Of a DNA stretch of 64,000 nucleotides, positions 35,935 to 45,473 are shown in pieces. The notes beneath the pieces are model-generated. The model worked only from the letters and a program-made list of their open reading frames with translations, was not told the origin of the DNA and searched no databases. Origin of the DNA: an uncultured Lachnospiraceae bacterium (GTDB lineage: Bacteria > Bacillota > Clostridia > Lachnospirales > Lachnospiraceae); the NCBI GenBank assembly GCA_910586725.1, contig CAJUJL010000002.1, forward strand, positions 79,742 through 143,741. The letters are read 5' to 3'. The translations under genes and the position numbers were made by a program. Within the stretch, counting starts at the first letter, position 1. Every line of letters starts with the position of its first letter.

Positions 35935-36720
35935 ATGGTAGATTATAGCTTTTCCTTATTAACATTTGAATATTTTCTGTTGATTTTGGTACGCATATCC
36001 TGTTTTATTTATATCGCCCCCTTTTTTGGTATGCAGAATGCACCAGGGAGAATAAAGATCGGGTTGTCTTTCTTTATTTCTTTGCTGTTGTATCAGCTGG
36101 TTCCAAGAGAAAGCCTGGGATATACAGGAATTGTGGGATATTCCATTATCGTCCTAAAAGAAGGAATTACAGGATTGCTCATTGGATTTGCAGCAAACAT
36201 TTGTAATTCCATTATTTTATTAGCCGGAAATTTAATTGATATGAATATCGGTTTATCTATGGCGACAGAATTTAATCCTCAGATGAAGATGCAGGCAAGC
36301 GTCAGCGGAAATTTTTACAGTTATTTGGTGATGCTGCTTTTAATTTCGACAAATATGCACCATTACATATTACGGGCAATTTCCGATACGTATCAGTTAA
36401 TACCCATAAATGGACAGGTGTTTCAATGGGATCATCTCCTTCAGGGGATGATTACTTATATGATAAATTTATTTGTCATTGCTTTTCGCTGTATACTTCC
36501 CGTTTTTGCATGTATTATGATTTTAAACTGTATTTTGGGAATTATGGCAAAAGTTTCCCCACAGATGAATATGTTTGCAGTAGGTATGCAGTTGAAAGTT
36601 CTTGTGGGATTGGTTATTATGTTTTTAACAATTGGATTATTTATGAATGTGTCGAACTTTATTTTTGATGAAATGAAGCGTACGATGGTATCCATTATAA
36701 AAGGGATGTATGAAAATTGA
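35935..36720 (+). CDS. fliR: flagellar type III export gate protein FliR
   Basis: 261-residue membrane protein with about six hydrophobic segments. Signatures: LILVRISCFIYIAPFFG near the N-terminus, then EGITGLLIGFAANICNSIILLAG, and the C-terminal MAKVSPQMNMFAVGMQLKV. It is 8 bases after fliQ and overlaps the flhB start by 4 bases, so it is translationally coupled. Confidence 0.95.
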   Translation: MVDYSFSLLTFEYFLLILVRISCFIYIAPFFGMQNAPGRIKIGLSFFISLLLYQLVPRESLGYTGIVGYSIIVLKEGITGLLIGFAANICNSIILLAGNLIDMNIGLSMATEFNPQMKMQASVSGNFYSYLVMLLLISTNMHHYILRAISDTYQLIPINGQVFQWDHLLQGMITYMINLFVIAFRCILPVFACIMILNCILGIMAKVSPQMNMFAVGMQLKVLVGLVIMFLTIGLFMNVSNFIFDEMKRTMVSIIKGMYEN

Positions 36721-37844
36721 CGGAATGGAATAAGAAAGGCCTTCCTTATCAGCTTCAGTGGTTCGCCAAGGATGGGCCGGGAGGCGAAAAGACAGAAGAG
36801 CCTACAGCCAAAAAGTTAAGCGATGCCAGAAAAGACGGTAAAGTTGCCAAAAGCAAGGAATTAAACAGTGCATTTGATTTGATGCTCCTTTTTTTGCTGC
36901 TTAAGATATTTATGTCTTTTCTATACAATGGTTTTTTGGAAATGTTTACTTTTACATATACGAAAATGCCCGAGTTTGTTAAAAACAATGCAAAGGAAAT
37001 AAGCGGATCCGCCGTAGGTTCCTTTTTACATGTGTTTTTGCTTAAGATCATTGAGCTTTTGGCTCCGTTTTTTGTTGCAGGAGTTGTCGTAGGTATTTTG
37101 GCCAGTATTCTTCAGGTGGGATGGAAGGTTACGACAAAGCCGATGCATCCCAAATTAGATAAATTTAATCCGATCAACGGGTTTAAAAGATTTTTATCAA
37201 AAGATTCCCTGTTTGAATTGTTTAAATCGATTTTAAAGCTTGTAGTTATTGCTTATGTCGCCTATACTTCTATTCAGAAAAATGTTGATGATTTATTTGT
37301 GCTGTACGATATAGAGCTGGTGCAGGCCATAATCCTCTGCGGGCAGATAATTTTAGACACCGGCTGGAAAATTTCACTGATTTATCTGCTTGTTGGAATT
37401 GGCGATTTTATTTATCAAAAACATAAATTCCATGAAGAGATGAAAATGACAAAGCAGGAAGTGAAAGACGAGTATAAAAATACGGAAGGAAGTCCTGAGG
37501 TTAAGAGCAAACAGCGTCAGAGAATGCAGGAGGCCTCCAGACGGCGTATGATGCAGGATGTTCCGAAAGCGGATGTAATTATCACAAACCCGACGCATAT
37601 TTCCGTTGCTTTAAAATATGATTCAAATGAAGCAAAAGCGCCAATTGTGCTGGCAAAAGGAGAGGATTATCTGGCGCTCAAGATTCGTGAAGTTGCAAAA
37701 GAAAATCAGATAGAGATTGTTGAAAATAAACCGCTTGCGCGTATGCTTTATGCGAATGTGGATATTGGGCAGGAAATACCGCCGGAGCTTTATCAGGCGG
37801 TAGCAGAAGTTCTTGCAATGGTATATAATTTAAAGAATAACTAG
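36717..37844 (+). CDS. flhB: flagellar export switch protein FlhB
   Basis: Export gate protein whose cytoplasmic tail self-cleaves to switch substrates from hook to filament. 375 residues start with TTG at 36717, overlapping fliR; no other start fits before the conserved DGPGGEKTEEPTAKKL region. Four membrane helices lie between residues about 45 and 235. The NPTH autocleavage motif is near residue 287, followed by ISVALKYDSNEAKAPIVLAKG and the C-terminal IPPELYQAVAEVLAMVY. A stand-alone paralogue of this tail occurs in the same window (ylqH-like, 54226). Confidence 0.95.
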   Translation: MTEWNKKGLPYQLQWFAKDGPGGEKTEEPTAKKLSDARKDGKVAKSKELNSAFDLMLLFLLLKIFMSFLYNGFLEMFTFTYTKMPEFVKNNAKEISGSAVGSFLHVFLLKIIELLAPFFVAGVVVGILASILQVGWKVTTKPMHPKLDKFNPINGFKRFLSKDSLFELFKSILKLVVIAYVAYTSIQKNVDDLFVLYDIELVQAIILCGQIILDTGWKISLIYLLVGIGDFIYQKHKFHEEMKMTKQEVKDEYKNTEGSPEVKSKQRQRMQEASRRRMMQDVPKADVIITNPTHISVALKYDSNEAKAPIVLAKGEDYLALKIREVAKENQIEIVENKPLARMLYANVDIGQEIPPELYQAVAEVLAMVYNLKNN

Positions 37845-37858
37845 AAGGAGGACATAAA

Positions 37859-39892
37859 ATGAAAAAAGCAGATGTCGGTGTGGCATTATATTTGCTCGCA
37901 GCAGTAATCTTTTTCATTGTACCAATTCCTGCCCCATTTTTGGCAGCCATGCAGGCAGTTAATATTTCTCTGGCGCTCGTTATCATGTTCCGGGCATTAT
38001 TTACGAACGAAGTGCTGGATATGTCTTTTTTTCCAACCTTATTGCTGTTTACCACAATATTTCGAATTTCCTTGAATGTATCGTCTACGCGTGCAATTTT
38101 GACAACCGGAGATCCGGGAAATGTAGTTCGGACATTTGGTACATTTGTTGGCGGAAACGATTTGATTATCGGCGCAATTGTTTTTATTGTTCTGGTTATT
38201 ATTCAGTTTGTTGTCATAAATAAGGGTTCCGAGCGTGTAGCTGAGGTTACCGCAAGATTTACGCTGGATGCAATGCCAGGTAAGCAGATGGCTATCGACG
38301 CCGATTTGAATACGGGAATCATTACGGAAAAAGAGGCCAGGGACCGCCGTGACAAGATTCAGTCGGAATCAAGTTTCTTTGGTAACATGGACGGAGCTAC
38401 CAAGTACGTAAAGGGAGACGCGTCGGCAGGACTGATTATTACATTTATCAACCTGATTGGCGGAACGGCAATGGGCATGATACGCCAGGGGCTTGAGTTT
38501 GGCGCTGCGATTGAACAATATGGCGTTCTGACAATTGGAGACGGTTTGTGCAGCCAGATTCCATCTCTGCTGATTTCACTTGCCACGGGTATTCTTGTTA
38601 CCAAAGCTTCCAATGAGGCGGACTTTGGTTCTGTTCTGATTACGCAGCTTTTTGGCGTACCGAAAGTGCTTTATATTGTTGGAGCTACAATGTGTTTCCT
38701 GGGAATTGTTACACCCTTTGAGTGGTATTTGTTTGTTGGGCTCGGCGCTGCGTTTATCATTGCGGGCAGGAGCATATCAAAGAGTATCGATATTGAACAG
38801 ATAGAAGAAGAGGGATCTATGGACGAAGTGGAAGCGGAAGAGATTCGAAAGCCGGAAAATGTTGTTTCTCTGCTGCAGGTAGACCCGATTGAGCTGGAAT
38901 TTGGTTATGGAATTATTCCGCTGGCGGATGTAAACCAGGGCGGCGATTTGTTAGACCGCGTGGTGATGATTCGAAGGCAGATTGCCTTAGAGCTTGGAAC
39001 CGTAGTTCCGATTATTCGTCTCAGAGATAATATCCAGCTGAATCCCAATCAGTATATAATTAAGATCAAAGGGATTCAGATTACGGAAGGAGAAATTCTT
39101 TTCGACCACTATATGGCGATGAATCCAGGATACGTGGAGGAAGAGATTACCGGAATACCTACATTTGAGCCTTCGTTCCATCTTCCGGCTATTTGGATTA
39201 CGGAGGGACAGAGAGAAAGGGCTGAAAGTTTAGGCTATACGGTGGTAGATCCGCCTTCCATTATTGCAACGCATCTGACAGAGATTATCCGGATGCATAT
39301 TGATGAATTGCTGACAAGACAGGATGTACAGAATCTTGTCAACAATTTAAAGGAAAGCAATCCTGTTTTGGTGGAAGAATTGGTTCCAAAGCTTTTGGGA
39401 CTTGGCGAAGTGCAAAAAGTTTTGCAGAATTTGCTTCGGGAGGGTATTTCCATAAGAGATCTGCTTTCCATATTTGAAACGCTGGCGGATCACGCGGCGA
39501 CGACGAGAGATACGGATGTATTGACAGAATACGTAAGGCAGAATTTAAAACGCGCAATTTCCGGCAAATATTTTGCGCCAAATGAGGTAACCAGCGTCAT
39601 TACGCTTGATCCCAAAACAGAGCAGGATATTATGTCTTCCATTAAGCAGACAGAGCAGGGCGCATATCTGACATTGGATCCGGAGCGTACAAAGGCAATT
39701 ATCGCATCTGTTGAAGCAGAAGTGGCGAAGCTTGAAAATCTGGGCAAAAATGCTATTATAATAACATCTCCGATTGTAAGAATGTATTTTAAGAAACTTA
39801 CATCGGATTATTTCAGGGATTTAATTGTGGTTTCTTACAATGAAGTTGAATCCAATGTTGAATTACAATCAGTTGGGATGGTGACAGGATAA
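37859..39892 (+). CDS. flhA: flagellar export apparatus protein FlhA
   Basis: Proton-driven export gate and docking platform. 677 residues: eight N-terminal membrane segments (to about residue 310), the FHIPEP signature with PTLLLFTTIFRISLNVSSTRAIL and DAMPGKQMAIDADLN, then the large cytoplasmic domain (about 330-677) that binds chaperone-substrate complexes. A strong AAGGAGG ribosome site precedes. It overlaps flhF by 1 base (TAATG). Confidence 0.97.
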   Translation: MKKADVGVALYLLAAVIFFIVPIPAPFLAAMQAVNISLALVIMFRALFTNEVLDMSFFPTLLLFTTIFRISLNVSSTRAILTTGDPGNVVRTFGTFVGGNDLIIGAIVFIVLVIIQFVVINKGSERVAEVTARFTLDAMPGKQMAIDADLNTGIITEKEARDRRDKIQSESSFFGNMDGATKYVKGDASAGLIITFINLIGGTAMGMIRQGLEFGAAIEQYGVLTIGDGLCSQIPSLLISLATGILVTKASNEADFGSVLITQLFGVPKVLYIVGATMCFLGIVTPFEWYLFVGLGAAFIIAGRSISKSIDIEQIEEEGSMDEVEAEEIRKPENVVSLLQVDPIELEFGYGIIPLADVNQGGDLLDRVVMIRRQIALELGTVVPIIRLRDNIQLNPNQYIIKIKGIQITEGEILFDHYMAMNPGYVEEEITGIPTFEPSFHLPAIWITEGQRERAESLGYTVVDPPSIIATHLTEIIRMHIDELLTRQDVQNLVNNLKESNPVLVEELVPKLLGLGEVQKVLQNLLREGISIRDLLSIFETLADHAATTRDTDVLTEYVRQNLKRAISGKYFAPNEVTSVITLDPKTEQDIMSSIKQTEQGAYLTLDPERTKAIIASVEAEVAKLENLGKNAIIITSPIVRMYFKKLTSDYFRDLIVVSYNEVESNVELQSVGMVTG

Positions 39893-41172
39893 TGACGATT
39901 AAGAAGTTTCAGGGAAAAACAGAGGCGGAAGCAGTTGAGAAGGCCAGGGCCGAATTTGGCGCGGAAGCAGTTATCATGAATGTAAAAGAAATAAAACCCA
40001 GAGGATTTTTTAAGTCGTTTAAAAGTTCTACTTTTGAAGTGACGGCTGCAGTGGAGGAGAAGGAAAGTCATGTTGATTCCGGCACGACCTTGAAAAACAT
40101 GCAGAAAATGCACGAAACGATTAATATGGCCGCGGATGAGCCTATTTCCATACCTCCCATATCCGGTACGGAGATGGATCAGAACAAAGCGGAAAAGAGC
40201 GCGATTGAGTTTCTGAAACGAAATGCCAGTTTACTGAAGAAAGAAGACATGGTGGAAAGAGAACGGATTGAAGAAAAACTGGAAAACCTTCAAAGTATAT
40301 TGGAAAAGCAGCTTGTTTCCGACAAAAGCCAGGATACGGAAGAAAAAGAGATTGCAAAGCAGGATGTCAAAAAGAATGAAAATCTCTCTTTTATCAAAGT
40401 GCTTTATGAGACATTGATTTCAAATGAAGTTCATGAGAAATACGTAAACCAGATTATGGATGAGCTTGAAAAGGTAAACTGGAATGGCAACAGCGTGGAT
40501 TCGATTCTTTCCAATGTATATCAGAAGATGATTTTAAAATTCGGACAGCCCCATGGAATTGATCTTTCCGGGAAGAAGCCGAAAATTGTATTTTTTGTAG
40601 GGCCTACCGGGGTAGGAAAGACGACGACTTTGGCTAAAATTGCTTCCAGATTAAAAGTGGAGCAGGGAAAGAAAGTTGCATTTTTAACAGCTGATACATA
40701 CCGGATTGCTGCGGCGGAGCAGCTTCGCACGTATGCTAATATTCTGGATACGCCTCTGGCGATTATTTATTCTGCCGAAGAGTTAAACCAGGGAATTGAG
40801 CAGATGGAAAATTATGATGTTATTTTAGTGGATACAGCAGGATTTTCCCATAAGAGCCTGGGACAGAAAGAGGATATGAAAAAGCTGATACAAAGCGTAG
40901 ACGCCAAATATGAGAGCGAAGTGTATCTGGCATTAAGCGCTACGACAAAGTACAAAGATTTAATGGAAATTGCAGACGTATATAAAGAAATTTCAGATTA
41001 TAAACTTGTATTTACGAAGTTGGATGAAACGACGACCTACGGAAATATCCTGAATATTAAATTATATTCTGACGCGCAGGTTTCGTATATTACGAATGGA
41101 CAAAATGTGCCGGATGACATTGAAGTATTTAATTCCCAGAAAATAGTCAAACGGCTGCTGGGGGGAAGTTAG
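39892..41172 (+). CDS. flhF: SRP-type GTPase FlhF (flagellar placement)
   Basis: SRP-family GTPase that sets where flagella form. 426 residues: an N-terminal B domain (MTIKKFQGKTEAEAVEKARAE start), a helical linker, and the NG domain with the GTP-binding P-loop GPTGVGKTTTLAKIA (about residue 240), DTAGFSHKS and TKLDET (G4). It overlaps flhA by one base, and flhG, its regulator, is 3 bases downstream. Confidence 0.95.
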   Translation: MTIKKFQGKTEAEAVEKARAEFGAEAVIMNVKEIKPRGFFKSFKSSTFEVTAAVEEKESHVDSGTTLKNMQKMHETINMAADEPISIPPISGTEMDQNKAEKSAIEFLKRNASLLKKEDMVERERIEEKLENLQSILEKQLVSDKSQDTEEKEIAKQDVKKNENLSFIKVLYETLISNEVHEKYVNQIMDELEKVNWNGNSVDSILSNVYQKMILKFGQPHGIDLSGKKPKIVFFVGPTGVGKTTTLAKIASRLKVEQGKKVAFLTADTYRIAAAEQLRTYANILDTPLAIIYSAEELNQGIEQMENYDVILVDTAGFSHKSLGQKEDMKKLIQSVDAKYESEVYLALSATTKYKDLMEIADVYKEISDYKLVFTKLDETTTYGNILNIKLYSDAQVSYITNGQNVPDDIEVFNSQKIVKRLLGGS

Positions 41173-41175
41173 CCT

Positions 41176-42060
41176 ATGGATCAGGCAGAACAGCTTAGAA
41201 ACGTGATTAAGCAAAAATGCAAAGGAGTGCAGCAAAACACCGCAAGGGTAGTTACGGTTACAAGCGGCAAGGGCGGTGTCGGAAAATCAAATCTGGCAGT
41301 TAATATGGCAGTATGGCTTCATAAAATGGGCAAAAGAGTCATTATTTTTGATGCGGATTTGGGACTGGCTAATGTGGAAGTTATGTTTGGAGCAGTTCCG
41401 CAGTATAATTTAAGTGATTTAATTTATCGGGGCAAAAGCATAAGAGAAATCATTTCTCACGGGCCTTTGGATATAGGTTTTATATCGGGAGGGTTGGGAA
41501 TTGCAGGATTGAATAATCTCTCCAAAGACCAGATTGTTTATCTGGTACACAGTCTGGCGGAGTTGAATGAAATGGCAGATGTGATTATTATAGATACGGG
41601 AGCCGGTATTTCAGACAGTGTATTGGAATTTGTAATGGCGAGTCCGGAAATACTGCTGATCAGTACACCGGAGCCAAGTTCTTTGACGGATGCGTATTCT
41701 TTGCTGAAAGCAGTATACAGGAATCCGATTTTCTCAAAGGAAAAGACGAAAATTAATATTATTGCAAACAAGGTGAACAGTGCGGAGGAAGGACACGCGG
41801 TTTTTTCAAAACTGGAGTCGGTAGTTTCGCAGTTTTTGAAGGGGAACATCAACTTTTTGGGTATGGTGCCGCAGGATCAGGAAATGGAAAAAGCAGTCAG
41901 GGCACAGAAAATTGTTTCTCTGGAAAAGCCAAATGCCGTGTCTTCAAAGGCATTTAAAATTTTGGTCAATAATTATATCAACGATGAACATGAGGCTATA
42001 TTTATACATAAAGGGATTACACAGCTGATCATTAATTTTTTAGCGAGAAAAAGTGATTAG
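41176..42060 (+). CDS. flhG: MinD/ParA-type ATPase FlhG (YlxH)
   Basis: Controls flagellar number and activates FlhF. 294 residues. The N-terminus MDQAEQLRNVIK holds the DQAxxLR motif that stimulates the FlhF GTPase. The deviant Walker A is in TSGKGGVGKSNLAVNMAV (about residue 32), with switch residues in FDADLGLANVEVMFG and DTGAGIS. A C-terminal amphipathic helix for membrane binding is likely (ITQLIINFLARK). cheB, which follows ylxH in Bacillus, is missing here. Confidence 0.95.
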   Translation: MDQAEQLRNVIKQKCKGVQQNTARVVTVTSGKGGVGKSNLAVNMAVWLHKMGKRVIIFDADLGLANVEVMFGAVPQYNLSDLIYRGKSIREIISHGPLDIGFISGGLGIAGLNNLSKDQIVYLVHSLAELNEMADVIIIDTGAGISDSVLEFVMASPEILLISTPEPSSLTDAYSLLKAVYRNPIFSKEKTKINIIANKVNSAEEGHAVFSKLESVVSQFLKGNINFLGMVPQDQEMEKAVRAQKIVSLEKPNAVSSKAFKILVNNYINDEHEAIFIHKGITQLIINFLARKSD

Positions 42061-42159
42061 ATACGAACAGAAAATTCTTTTACCGGGATTTTTGCGCAGG
42101 ATATATCTGTTATTTGCGGCAAATTGTCCGGTATTACCAAGAGAGTGGTGAGCAGCGGA

Positions 42160-43842
42160 ATGGATGCAGGTCAATACCTGGACACTTTTAAAAATGAAAC
42201 CGGGGAGCATTTGGAGAATCTTCGTGAATGTATTGCGGCTCTGGAAAAAGAACCCGGCAGCAAAAGCACAATAGATGAGATCGTCCGTACTTCCCATTCT
42301 TTAAAAGGGATGGCAGGAATCATGGGGTTTCCACATATGCGGCATCTGGCGGGAAGGATAGAAGAAGTAAGCCAAAAAGTGCAGGACGGCAGCGTAATCG
42401 TTACAGGAAGAATGATAGACGCTCTGTCCGAAGGATTGGATGCGCTGAATAAATATCTGGAAACTATAAAAAAAACATCCGGCGAGGGCCCACAGAAAAA
42501 CGAAGCTCTGTTAAAGGAGTTAAATGATCTTTTGACTTTTCATTCAAATAACAGTCTGCCGGCGGAAACCGGCAAAAAGCTTCCGGAAATAAGAAAAAAA
42601 TCTGATACGGATCTGCATGCGGCAGTGGAATCGGAACAAAAGGCAAAACCGGTTGTTCGGAAGACTTCTCCAAACAATCCGGCAACCGTAAGCACAGTGC
42701 ATGTGGATATTGAAAAATTAGACGCGCTTATGAATCAGGTCAGTGAACTGATTATTATTAAAAACAGACTGGTGTCCATTCATATGGCGGAAGGGGAAAG
42801 CGCTCAAAATCAGGTTCTGCATGATGGAATTGAGTATCTGGAAAATATTACCGCAAATCTGCATGAGTCGATCATGCAGGTAAGAATGGTTCCGATTGAA
42901 AGCGTTATCAACAAGTTTCCGAGGATGATGCGGGATCTGGCCCGAAAGCTGGATAAAAAGATAGAGCTTTATATGAGCGGAGGAGATACCAATCTGGATC
43001 GCACCGTCGTGGATCAGATCGGTGTGCCCCTTTGGCATTTGCTTCGCAATGCTGCGGAGCATGGCATAGAAAGCAGGGAAATTCGCTGGCAGAGAGGCAA
43101 GCATGAAAAAGGAGCCGTTTATTTAAATGTGTATCAGGAGGACGGCAATGTTATTATACATATAAGAGACGACGGAAACGGAATTGATATTGCAAAAGTA
43201 AAAGAGCATGCTCTTTCAATCGGATTGGTTACACCGGAACAGGTAAAGGGCATGGAAGAAAAAGAAATTATAAATTTGATTTTTCACAGAGCATATTCAA
43301 CAGTGAATCAGGAACGCGGCGCCTCTGTCCGGGGCAGCGGATTATACGTTGTACGCTCTGCCATAGAAGCGCTTGGCGGCGACATAGAAGTGTTTGGCAT
43401 GCCTTTGCAGGGCGCAAGGTTTACAGTCAGGCTACCGGCTGCGCTTACAATTATGAGGGCCGTTCTTGTGGGAATCCGTCAGGAGAAATACGCGATTGCC
43501 ATTCGTTCGATTTTGAGCATCGAAGATATAGAGAGCCATGAAATATTTTCTTCCGGGTCGGGAGAAGAAATTCAATTAAGAGGAATGTCAGTTCCATTGC
43601 TGCATCCGGATGAAATTTTGGGTATGGCGCCGAGACGGGAAGACAAAAGAACGTATAAAGTAGTCGTAGTGAAAAAAGGCGATAAATATGCGGGGCTGAT
43701 TGTGGACAGTCTGATGGAAGAGCAGGAAATTGTAATCAAATCGCTTGGAAAGTTTATACGGACTGATAAAAGGATCAGCGGCGCAACGATCCTTGGCGAT
43801 GGTGAGGTTGCATTGATTTTGGATGTTAATGCATTCATATAG
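42160..43842 (+). CDS. cheA: chemotaxis histidine kinase CheA (no recognisable P2 domain)
   Basis: Receives receptor signals and phosphorylates CheY. 560 residues from the ATG at 42160 (MDAGQYLDTF), with GGTGAG upstream. Domains: HPt (about 1-105) with phosphorylated His46 in TSHSLKG, a linker of about 75 residues, dimerisation helices (from about 185, VDIEKLDALMNQVSELII), kinase domain with N box HLLRNAAEHG, DDGNGID and RGSGLYVV, and a C-terminal CheW-like regulatory domain (about 425-560). Typical CheA is about 670 residues; the P2 CheY/CheB-docking domain is not seen. The frame is intact. Confidence 0.93.
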   Translation: MDAGQYLDTFKNETGEHLENLRECIAALEKEPGSKSTIDEIVRTSHSLKGMAGIMGFPHMRHLAGRIEEVSQKVQDGSVIVTGRMIDALSEGLDALNKYLETIKKTSGEGPQKNEALLKELNDLLTFHSNNSLPAETGKKLPEIRKKSDTDLHAAVESEQKAKPVVRKTSPNNPATVSTVHVDIEKLDALMNQVSELIIIKNRLVSIHMAEGESAQNQVLHDGIEYLENITANLHESIMQVRMVPIESVINKFPRMMRDLARKLDKKIELYMSGGDTNLDRTVVDQIGVPLWHLLRNAAEHGIESREIRWQRGKHEKGAVYLNVYQEDGNVIIHIRDDGNGIDIAKVKEHALSIGLVTPEQVKGMEEKEIINLIFHRAYSTVNQERGASVRGSGLYVVRSAIEALGGDIEVFGMPLQGARFTVRLPAALTIMRAVLVGIRQEKYAIAIRSILSIEDIESHEIFSSGSGEEIQLRGMSVPLLHPDEILGMAPRREDKRTYKVVVVKKGDKYAGLIVDSLMEEQEIVIKSLGKFIRTDKRISGATILGDGEVALILDVNAFI

Positions 43843-43846
43843 GGGG

Positions 43847-44347
43847 GTGTCAGATCTGAAAGACGTAGTTGACGCTTTAAAAGGCGGCGGAAAAAAATAC
43901 CTTCTGTTGAAACTGAATGACAAACAATACGGCATAGAAATCCGTTACGTGGAAAATGTAGTGCGCGTGCCTAAAATTACGAGGGTTCCAAAGTCACAGG
44001 ATTATTTTAAGGGAGTGATCAATCTGCGCGGCGATGTAATTGCCGTTATGAGCCTTCGTTTGAGAATGAAACAAAAAGATGATGTATTTACAGATGATTC
44101 CAGAATTGTTATTATAAATGCAGGAAGAGAAGGATATGTAGGCATCCTTGTCGATCAGGTGAATGGTATGGCGGAACTGCCGGAGGAGGATATAGAGCCC
44201 GGATGCGAAGAGGATTGTGCAGACAGTTTTATCTTTGGTAAGGGAAAGTATGAAGATGAATTGATTTTTTTGCTTGATACAGATGCAGTCATCCGCGAAA
44301 AAGAATATAATAAATATGGAGGTAGTGAATGGGAAAATTTACATTAG
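43847..44347 (+). CDS. cheW: chemotaxis coupling protein CheW
   Basis: Links receptors to CheA. 166 residues from GTG 43847. The SH3-like fold pattern is clear: YLLLKLNDKQYGIEIRYVENV, GVINLRGDVIAVMSL, GREGYVGILVDQV. The start is uncertain. ATG codons at 43823 and 43829 lie inside cheA with no ribosome site, GTG 43847 is embedded in the AGGGGGGTG ribosome site, and a CTG at 43856 has ideal spacing (6 bases) to it. It overlaps cheC by 19 bases. Confidence 0.9.
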   Translation: MSDLKDVVDALKGGGKKYLLLKLNDKQYGIEIRYVENVVRVPKITRVPKSQDYFKGVINLRGDVIAVMSLRLRMKQKDDVFTDDSRIVIINAGREGYVGILVDQVNGMAELPEEDIEPGCEEDCADSFIFGKGKYEDELIFLLDTDAVIREKEYNKYGGSEWENLH

Positions 44348-44949
44348 AAGAAGTCAACGATATATATGTTGACGTTTTGAAGGAAATCGGAAATGTCGGC
44401 GCCGGAAACGCAACGACTGCAATTGCCTCTATGCTCGGCATACGAATTGATATGAATGTGCCGAAGGTGGCTTTGCTGGAAGTGTCTAAGCTGGGTTCTG
44501 CAATATGTCCGGAAGAAGAAATTATCGTAGGCATATTTCTGGAAGTACAGACCGATATTGACGGCAGTATGATGTTTCTGATGAAAAAAGATTCGGCACA
44601 GTTTCTGGTCAATAAATTGATGGGGAGAGATTCTGATTATCAAAGTGATTTTGATGAGATGGATTTATCTGCATTGAAAGAAATTGGCAATATTATTGCG
44701 GCTTCTTATCTGAATGCGCTCTCTACAATGACAAATCTGGTAATTACGCCGTCGATTCCGCATATCGCGGTAGATATGGCAGCGTCTATTTTGAGCGTTC
44801 CCGCAATTTCCTTTGGACAATTTGGAGACAATGCACTTTTGATCCAGACAGAGTTTGGAGATGATGTAATGATTAATGGATTTTTTATTTTAATGCCTGA
44901 ACAGGATTCATATGAAAAAATATTAACAGCGCTTGGTCTTTCAATATAA
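44329..44949 (+). CDS. cheC: CheY-P phosphatase CheC
   Basis: Dephosphorylates CheY-P and binds CheD in adaptation. 206 residues with two copies of the active-site helix: KEIGNVGAGNATTAIASM (about residue 18) and KEIGNIIAASYLNALSTM (about residue 117), each with Glu and Asn at the catalytic positions. GGAGGTAG is a good ribosome site. It overlaps cheW and is followed by its partner cheD after 13 bases. Confidence 0.95.
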   Translation: MGKFTLEEVNDIYVDVLKEIGNVGAGNATTAIASMLGIRIDMNVPKVALLEVSKLGSAICPEEEIIVGIFLEVQTDIDGSMMFLMKKDSAQFLVNKLMGRDSDYQSDFDEMDLSALKEIGNIIAASYLNALSTMTNLVITPSIPHIAVDMAASILSVPAISFGQFGDNALLIQTEFGDDVMINGFFILMPEQDSYEKILTALGLSI

Positions 44950-44962
44950 GGAGAGAGGAGAA

Positions 44963-45448
44963 ATGAGTAAAGTTATAAAAGTTGGAATGGCAGATTTGAA
45001 TATTTGCAAGTCGCCGGATATTATAACAACAATAGGACTTGGTTCTTGCATAGGTCTGACTTTTTATGACCCTGTATCGAAAATTGGCGGTTTGGTGCAT
45101 TATATGCTGCCGGACAGTAAGCAAATGAGAAACAACAGTAATATTGCGAAATTTGCAGATACAGGAATTGACGAACTGCTGCGGCAGGTGGTACGGGCAG
45201 GAGCAAACCGCAGCCGTCTGGTTGCTAAAATTGCGGGCGGGGCAAAAATGTTCCAGGTAAGCGGCGTATCAAATGTCGGTAATATTGGAGAAAGAAATGC
45301 TCTTGCTGCCAAAGCGAAGCTGCGGGAGCTGAAAATTCGGCTGGTTGCCGAAGATACAGGACTGAATTATGGGCGTACTGTAGAATTACATTGTGAAACA
45401 GGAGAGTTTTATATTAAAGCAATCGGAAAACCATTAAAAATAATATAA
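44963..45448 (+). CDS. cheD: chemoreceptor glutamine deamidase CheD
   Basis: Deamidates receptor glutamines and enhances CheC activity. 161 residues from the ATG at 44963 (GAGGAG upstream); an upstream GTG at 44933 would overlap cheC and has no ribosome site. The catalytic Cys and His lie in TIGLGSCIGLTFYDP (about residue 31) and GGLVHYMLPD (about residue 48), with GGAKMF and the C-terminal TGLNYGRTVEL supporting the family. Confidence 0.95.
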   Translation: MSKVIKVGMADLNICKSPDIITTIGLGSCIGLTFYDPVSKIGGLVHYMLPDSKQMRNNSNIAKFADTGIDELLRQVVRAGANRSRLVAKIAGGAKMFQVSGVSNVGNIGERNALAAKAKLRELKIRLVAEDTGLNYGRTVELHCETGEFYIKAIGKPLKII

Positions 45449-45473
45449 AGCTTCTTATCGTGAAGGAGACGAA

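Noticed and set aside
36426..36668. Alternative frame of 80 codons inside fliR
   Set aside because: It lies wholly within fliR, has no ribosome site, and shows no family resemblance.
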